From Anthopleura xanthogrammica (Eukaryota > Cnidaria > Anthozoa > Actiniaria > Actiniidae), in assembly GCA_964019055.1 (NCBI GenBank), contig OZ025206.1, positions 24,268,578-24,332,577 on the forward strand: a stretch of DNA of 64,000 bases, written 5' to 3'. The notes beneath the pieces were generated by a model that did no database searches, was not told the DNA's origin, and saw only the letters and a program-made list of their open reading frames with translations. This document shows, one piece after another, positions 57,901 through 64,000 of this stretch. Each line of letters opens with the position of its first letter. Positions within the stretch are counted from its first letter, which is position 1. The translations under genes and the position numbers were made by a program.

Positions 57901-60900
57901 TCCAAATAAACATATTCCTGAAACAAAAACAACTTTATTTTAGGATTGAGAAAAGAAAAAAAAATTGCATATGCTGTAGTTCTTTGATTTTGACTCGAGT
58001 ATAATGAATACTGGTAGTAATCTTCCAGCTTTGGCCTGTATCAATGGGAGCTATTGCTTTTAGTGCTTTGGTCTCAGTAACAATATCTTTTATCCTTGCT
58101 TTTTAATGGTAATTAAAAATTTTATTTCCTCAATAAAGATCACTTAAATTATTTAAATTTGATTTTTAAAATTTGAAAATCATAAAATTAACGTGTTGCA
58201 AAAATTTCATTTAATAAGGTAGTTGTGAATCTGAATAACCTTGTGCAGAATTTGATATAAACATCACTAAACTGCTCCGATGAACAACCAAAATAATATT
58301 GGGAGTAGTGTAAAGTTTTATTAAGCAAACTTCATGTTAACTGGTTATCAATCTACAAGTGTATGTGCATGCTTTAATAATATCTTGTAAGCCCTACATA
58401 ATTCTGCTTAAATTTTAAACCTGTGAGAAAGTAACATAATTAAGATGACATACATGCATTCGAAAACACTGTTTTGTTAGGCTGAACACCATGTACATCA
58501 ACAACAGATTCCCAACAAAACAGATGACACAGCATTCCTTCTTGGTGAAGAGGCTCGTGCTGCTCCTGCTACTCAATTGGGGTAAGTAAAAAATGCAGAT
58601 TTAGCATTGAAATGTAAAACTGCTATGGATAAAAGGGTGGCTTAGTGGTTTACTGCTTCCCTCTCACCGCTGTGGTCCAGGCTTGAGCCCCAACAATTTC
58701 AGCTGCTGGATCTGTCCTTGAACATACAGTATAGATGCACCGGGTTATAAAATCCAGATTCATGCACCAACTACTGTATGATGAGTGTTAGTCACCCTTC
58801 CAATTCTCCAGTTATAAGTTCTCTTCTACATAGGTTAAATTTTGGGTAAAACATTTTTTGGAAGCATGGGTGGTATGCACTTCTAATGCATCGCTTCTCA
58901 CCTCTCTGTGACTCAGATTTGAGTCCCGCTGGGCTCAGTGTCATATGAGAGTAGAATTGCTTGTTGGTTCTCTTCTGAACTTTGAGGGTTTTCTCAGGGA
59001 TCTCCAGTTTTCCTATCCTTCAAAAATCAACTTCCAAATTCCAATTCGATCCTGGGCTTTACAATAACTGGAGCTTACATGCACTGTACATGTAGCTGTT
59101 GTGAGTGTTCCATGCAGCCTGTAATACAACAGCTAAACCTTAATAGATATATGTGCTTCATTGAAGGTCCAATTATTCTGATATACATACATTTTTTTAG
59201 ATTTGTAACTGGTGTGATAGCCAGAGAAAGGGTTCCCTCCTTTGAACGTCTGTTATGGCGTGCCTGCAGAGGGAATGTGTTTTTCAAACAGACTGAGATA
59301 GAGGACTACCTTGAGGACCCCAGCACTGGTGACCAAGTCAACAAGAGTGTCTTCATTATCTTCTTTCAAGGAGATCAACTCAAGTCTAGAGTCAGAAAGA
59401 TCTGTGAAGGGTAATGACAAACAAGAAATTGAATCACTTTAGAAAAATTCCTGTTAAATACGGAGGGGCTTGTACTCATTTACAAGTGATTAAAAAAAAT
59501 GAATATCCATAACTAAAACACAATAATAGGAAAGAACAAGATAATATTATACTGTAATGATTCTAATTAGGTTAATCTTATTTGAAAAAATTCTAAAGAT
59601 ATTTGATTAATATTATATTATATTAATAATACAATGCTAAACTTTTGAGACACTGTGTAATGTACAGTAGCTTTTTATTGAGCTTTCGGCTTAGTATCAC
59701 TTGAACCTTGATCACAATGAATGATACATGTAAGTTGAAGTCACACTTGACATGTCATCCAAACAAAACTTAACTGACTTTTAATTTGTATCTTATTGGT
59801 ACCAAATTTAATGTTTTGGAATGCTTTTTTTTAGATTCAGAGCCAGTCTGTATCCCTGCCCAGAGACTGCTGCTGAAAGACGAGAAGTGGCCATTGGAGT
59901 TGAGACAAGGATTGAAGATCTTCAGAATGTGAGCAGAAAATTGTGTTATAGAAGTTTTAATTTAATATTAAGTAAGCTCATAGCTCCAAGCTGCATGCTG
60001 AAATTTGTTTTTTCACCTCCATTAATCAAAAATAATCAGTTAACAATTTATAGAAAAAGGTCTAGAGCTGTTTAAAAAAGTTGAAGGGTGATTGGCAATT
60101 GATGATTGACGATTGGTGAGATAAAATAACCAAGTTATTTGAGACATTTTCAAATTAAAATCCACAAGATGAATGAGCCATTCCTTTTGATCATGCAATC
60201 GTCAATATCGCCATTTACCGTTCGTCTCTTTAACCTTTTTTGAAATAGCTACTGCATACATTGGAGAACCTTCCATGATTATTTTAAGGTGTTTTTTTTT
60301 TCTGGTTTTCCCAGGTGTTGAGTCAAACAAAGGATCACAGACACAGACTACTGGTCACAGTATCAAACAATGTCAACCAGTGGTTCATCAAGGTATGTTA
60401 AAGGCATGGATTGATCTGGATCGGCATACATCTGGGCAGGCACATTAGAAGGATAAGAGGTTTTTGTGGTAGAACACCCTGACCTAAATAAGAGTAGTTT
60501 TATCTTGGATATTACTGTGCTTACCAATCACATCTGTGAAATTGAACAATTTTCCATCGCTACAAAATATGGTTTTAATGGACATCAGTCAAAGTGTTTC
60601 CATGACATTGTCGGAAAACGGAAAGTTTTCAAGTGCACATGCCTACTGTATGAATGTTGTGGAAATGACTTGATTGATTTCCACCAAAACTTACTTCTTC
60701 GTGGCGGCAAATTACACAATTTTGTACATGTAATGGAAGTGCTGTAATATTAAGGGTAATGTAGGTCAACTTTATTCAGCCTGTACTTGTTGGAAGTGAA
60801 TAGTTGATACATTTATCAAACATTGAGGCATACTGGTATTACAGTACATGTATATTCATGTTCTGCATCTTAAATATTTAAGACTGAAGTATTTTTTTAA

Positions 60901-63627
60901 ATCCTAGGTGAAGAAGATCAAGGCTATTTATCACACCATGAACATGTTTAATCTGGATGTGACACAGAAATGTTTGATTGCCGAGTGTTGGTGTCCAGTT
61001 GCTGATCTGGACCAAATCCAAGCTGCTCTTCGCAGAGGAACTGTGAGTGTTTCTACTGTAGTATTTCATGTAGACCTTTTTAGCTTGGGTGTAATGTTTT
61101 CCTATTTCAGACCATGTGTCATTCTCTTGAGAATAAGATGCTTTGTTTGAGTGTATCCATATTCATGTGTCTTCTCATGTTGAACCATTAAACTAAGAAA
61201 TGATACCATTGGGAATGACACATGAAATTTGTACTGTGTAAATCGGCCTTCATGCTTCTTTTATGGTAGTGATAAATTTACTTTTTTTTGTCCTCAACAG
61301 GAACGAAGTGGTGCAAGTGTTCCATCCATCCTGAACAGAATGAACACACAGCAGGATCCACCAACCTTTAACAGGACTGACAAGTTTACCCAGGGGTTTC
61401 AAGCTATAGTTGATTCATATGGTGTTGCCAACTATCAGGAGGTCAACCCTGGTGAGTTTGGGGTTATTATTAACACCACGATATGGTAAATTCGTAGTTG
61501 TACTACATCTGGCCATAACCATAACTAAGCACTATGATTGGATGAATTATTTCAATGTTATGGTATAAACCTTTTCTAAGATACTGTAGTGAACATGATG
61601 CACTGTGGTCTAGCTTAAGTACAAATGTCTTTAGTTCGCCATGCCTTATATGATGTTGTTTCTACTGAAGCTAGATCTATCACGATGCCTCCTGTTTTTC
61701 AAATTTTCAAAAAAGGCATATGTCATACTTCACCATGTATGTGTTGCAATTCAGGTCAGTACCATAATGTTTCCGACTCGTATGAAAATCGCTCTAGTAT
61801 TATGGGATGTTGTACCATGTACACTGTATGTGCTGCAAGTCATTACCATGTTTCCCACTCTAATATTATTGGTTTTTTTTACAGCTCTGTTTACTGTTAT
61901 CACTTTTCCTTTTCTGTTTGCTGTGATGTTTGGTGACTGTGGTCATGGCCTCATCATGGCTTTGTTTGCCTTGTATCTGGTGCTCAATGAGAAGAAGCTG
62001 AAGAGCTTCAAAGGAGGTGGAGAGGTGAGTTATTGTGGAACAGTTAGACTGTGTTCACACATGATTTCTGAGAACGGTGCTTCATATTGTTCAATGAGGG
62101 GGGCATAAGGGGAGTTCAAATACAGCAAAACCGCACACAAAAAAGTAAAAAAACTGCAACACCATAACACTTGCCTTGGACTTGCATTTACTAAAACAGA
62201 ACACATAGACTTTTTTCCATCGATTACTGTGGCCTAAGATTGATAATAACTGCAAACCAAGTAGTCTTGTAAAACTTCAATACTGCAGGTTAAACTAAAA
62301 ATTACTGTAAAGCAGCACCAAAAATAAGGCAATACCGCATCACCGCAAACCCTTACGTCCCCCTCTTCAATGCTGGGCACTTATGTGGACACAAGTTAGT
62401 GCCCTGATGCTGAGTCCAGGAATCCAACCTGAGACCCTAGAAGTGAGAGGTGAGTGCACTACAAATACAACCCTATTTATTCATTGTCAAAACTAATGAA
62501 AATTATTTACATTTTTTCAAGATGTTTGAAACCATGTTCCATGGCCGCTACATTATCTTGTTGATGGGATTATTTGCCATCTACACTGGTCTTATCTACA
62601 ATGACTGTTTCTCACGTTCTTTTAATATCTTTGGCACTAGCTGGTACTTTCCAAACAGGACTGCTTATAGGTAGGTAAGATAAGGTCTTGGCCTGGGAGA
62701 AAGGAGATTGGAGTCTGCATCTAAGGGCCCAGCTCAGCAAAGCCAGATTAGTGCTAATCCAAGGTTAACTCTAATTTGCTAGTAACAAAGGGAGTAAAGG
62801 ACTGGTTCCAAGTTTGAAAAACTAATTTAATTAAGCTCCCAGAAAAAATTATGACATGACATGAAAGAGTAACATATAAAAAGCTTACTGACCAAGTTTC
62901 GGAATGTTTCACCTTATAGAAAAAAAAATGAGCATTCAAACCCTCACAAAATTACAAAGAAATGTATGGTGTCCAGCCAAACCATCCATCCATGCATACA
63001 TTCTGTATATTTTTAGAAATTTTTGAAATAATTATAGTAATTTCGTTTCCATTTACCAAAACTTGATCAAATTTTCAATTCTTACAAAATTTTATGTGCT
63101 CTTTCTTATGATAGAGTCGACACTAGAGAAAAACGTTTTGCACATGCATGCCTTTCAGCACACTTTCCAAGAATTTACCAGAGTTCTATTGAGAAAATAA
63201 ACTGACTTTAAGTTTTGCCATTTTGTAAATACTATTTTTCAGGCAAGTGTTAAAGTTAAATTTGTGCATATTTTTACAATAGCAAGAAAACTGCATTTGC
63301 AGAGGTTTTTCACACGTGTTGATAGGGTCTGTTTGTGAATTAATTTAAAATTGAGAAACTTATTTCATCCCCTGCGCATTTTGTTGCAGTGAATAAAACC
63401 TATATAACCTGAATAACTGGGCCCTGTACTTCATATTGGTTCTCTATACTTCTCATATTTTTGTCCAGTGTGTGTATTTCCTTTTCACCGTGTAATTCAT
63501 TAATCTTTTTATTTTCAGTGATGCAGCGTTGGCCTCTTATAATAATTCAAAAGACTCAGGCAAAACAGTTAATCTTGATCCCAAGGACACTTATGCTGGA
63601 GTACCATATTACTTTGGCATTGACCCG
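54942..63627 (+). CDS. ATP6V0A-like: V-type proton ATPase 116-kDa subunit a, 3' partial
   Basis: Fourteen exons, 530 codons, all in frame: 54942-55037, 55162-55182, 55398-55476, 55924-56021, 56416-56544, 58481-58581, 59201-59410, 59835-59928, 60315-60392, 60908-61042, 61301-61451, 61885-62024, 62522-62670, 63519-63627; the gene continues past the window. The start [20 protein letters not shown] and the next [20 protein letters not shown] match subunit a families closely. Residues 1 to about 395 are the cytosolic stalk-binding part. The membrane part starts in exon 12 with [16 protein letters not shown], the family signature, and exon 13 adds a second membrane segment and the FNIFGTSW loop. 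The subunit forms the half-channels through which protons reach the c-ring; the essential arginine lies beyond the window. Exon 2 is only 21 bases. The copied upstream segment ends 35 bases before the ATG. Confidence 0.97.
56184..56315 (+). repeat. tRNA-derived SINE in V-ATPase intron 4
   Basis: GGAATCAAGGGTGGTATAGT, the B-box-like GGGTTTGATTCCTGG, then AGTTTGCTGGGTCCCTCC and AAGGGTTTTTC. Confidence 0.75.
56775..57359. mobile_element. terminal-inverted-repeat element in V-ATPase intron 5
   Basis: GGGGAGCTTTAGATTTGA and TCAAATCTAAAGCTCCCT close the ends. CGACTATACACCCTATGCAT pairs with TTATGCATAGGGTGTATG inside. No transposase. Confidence 0.8.
57757..58228. mobile_element. family G element, diverged copy
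   Basis: Collinear with 7312-7712 (TTATTACATGAAAATTTTGT at the left; TATCCTTGCTTTTTAATGGT; AAAATTTCATTTAATAAGGT at the right), with most CpG decayed to TpG/CpA. Confidence 0.65.
58628..58745 (+). repeat. tRNA-derived SINE in V-ATPase intron 6
   Basis: A-box-like GGGTGGCTTAGTGGTTTAC, then B-box-like CCAGGCTTGAGCCCC. Confidence 0.6.
58866..59060 (+). repeat. tRNA-derived SINE with long tail in V-ATPase intron 6
   Basis: GGGTGGTATGCACTTC, B-box-like GATTTGAGTCCCGCTGGG, then TTGTTGGTTCTCTTCTGAAC and GGGTTTTCTCAGGGATCTCC. The tail recurs at 39519, 50940, 63885 and, inverted, at 14986 and 37455. Confidence 0.75.
61080..61228. mobile_element. MITE family A in V-ATPase intron 10
   Basis: AGCTTGGGTGTAATGTTTTC to CATGTGTCATTCTCTTGAG, then TGATACCATTGGGAATGACA; the outermost right arm is lost. 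Confidence 0.8.
63110..63325. mobile_element. MITE family D, shortened copy in V-ATPase intron 13
   Basis: GACACTAGAGAAAAACGTTT with GCACATGCATGCC on the left and TTTTTCACACGTGTTGATAG on the right. The interior AACTGACTTTAAGTTTTGCC matches 5151-5497 in reverse. Confidence 0.75.
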
Positions 63628-63884
63628 GTATGGCTAAATACTTGTTAAAAATATAATATTAATTAAGGTTGAACCATTTGCAGATATTTTAAGTCCCTAC
63701 AGAGGCACAGTTCAAATGTCAATCTTTTCATGAGCCGAACGCACTGAAAACAATGGATAAGGCAGTCTTTTTTGATGTCATTAGGTTTGGCTCATGAGAA
63801 GATCCATGTTTGAACTGGGCAGGCCTCGGGGTAGATTTAGATTTACCATTATTTTTTCCTAACAAATAAGAAAACTTGTCATAT

Positions 63885-64000
63885 CTTACCCCTGGATGGC
63901 AGGAGTGGCATACGCTGCTAATATGTTGTCTTTCATGCGGTCTAACGCATTCTTCTCTCCCTTGAGTTTTTCTCCGAGTTCTCCAGTTTCCCTCTCTCCA
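63885..64000 (+). repeat. SINE fragment at the window edge
   Basis: GGATGGCAGGAGTGGCATAC resembles a SINE head, followed by TTTTTCTCCGAGTTCTCCAG and TTTCCCTCTCTCC as in the SINE tail. Confidence 0.55.

Overview
This is a eukaryotic window, most likely from an anthozoan cnidarian such as a stony coral or sea anemone. The evidence is split genes with GT-AG introns, an intronless rhodopsin-type receptor, and very dense short palindromic DNA transposons (MITEs), tRNA-derived SINEs and fragments of a CR1/L2-type LINE. The lineage is inferred from gene style and repeat content and has not been tested by a search. Most open frames here are accidents of tandem repeats or of repeat elements.

Layout. 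(1) 348-9687, + strand: the last eleven coding exons of a chimaerin-type Rac GTPase-activating protein (end of SH2, C1, RhoGAP). (2) 9688-16914: repeats only, including a 23-bp array and a CGTT-type array. (3) 16915-18351, +: an intronless class A GPCR with a very long third intracellular loop, followed 13 bases later by a 63-bp minisatellite, then a heptamer satellite. (4) 21232-29984, -: a four-exon gene for a predicted 502-residue type I membrane protein (signal peptide, Ser/Thr-rich ectodomain, one membrane helix, about 290 residues of Glu/Asp/Lys-rich tail). I do not recognise it. (5) 30-35 kb: repeats, a 0.9-kb foldback element and the first of three copies of a 134-bp exon-like cassette. 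(6) 35519-44162 and 46281-54907: two near-identical copies of an 8.6-kb segment. Each carries, on the - strand, a complete eight-exon secreted astacin metalloprotease gene (253 and 252 residues). A 5'-truncated LINE lies exactly between the copies. (7) 54942 to the window end, +: the first fourteen coding exons (530 codons) of the V-type ATPase 116-kDa subunit a.

Biology. The genes do not form a pathway. Chimaerin links diacylglycerol to Rac, the V-ATPase subunit belongs to the proton pump, and the astacins are secreted proteases with an aspartate-switch propeptide and intact zinc site. The most informative structure is the duplication. Copy A carries the V-ATPase upstream region but stops about 35 bases short of the start codon and runs into the LINE, so copy B is probably the ancestral locus. 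Insertions, a template-switch palindrome and array changes private to one copy give a clear record of events after the duplication.
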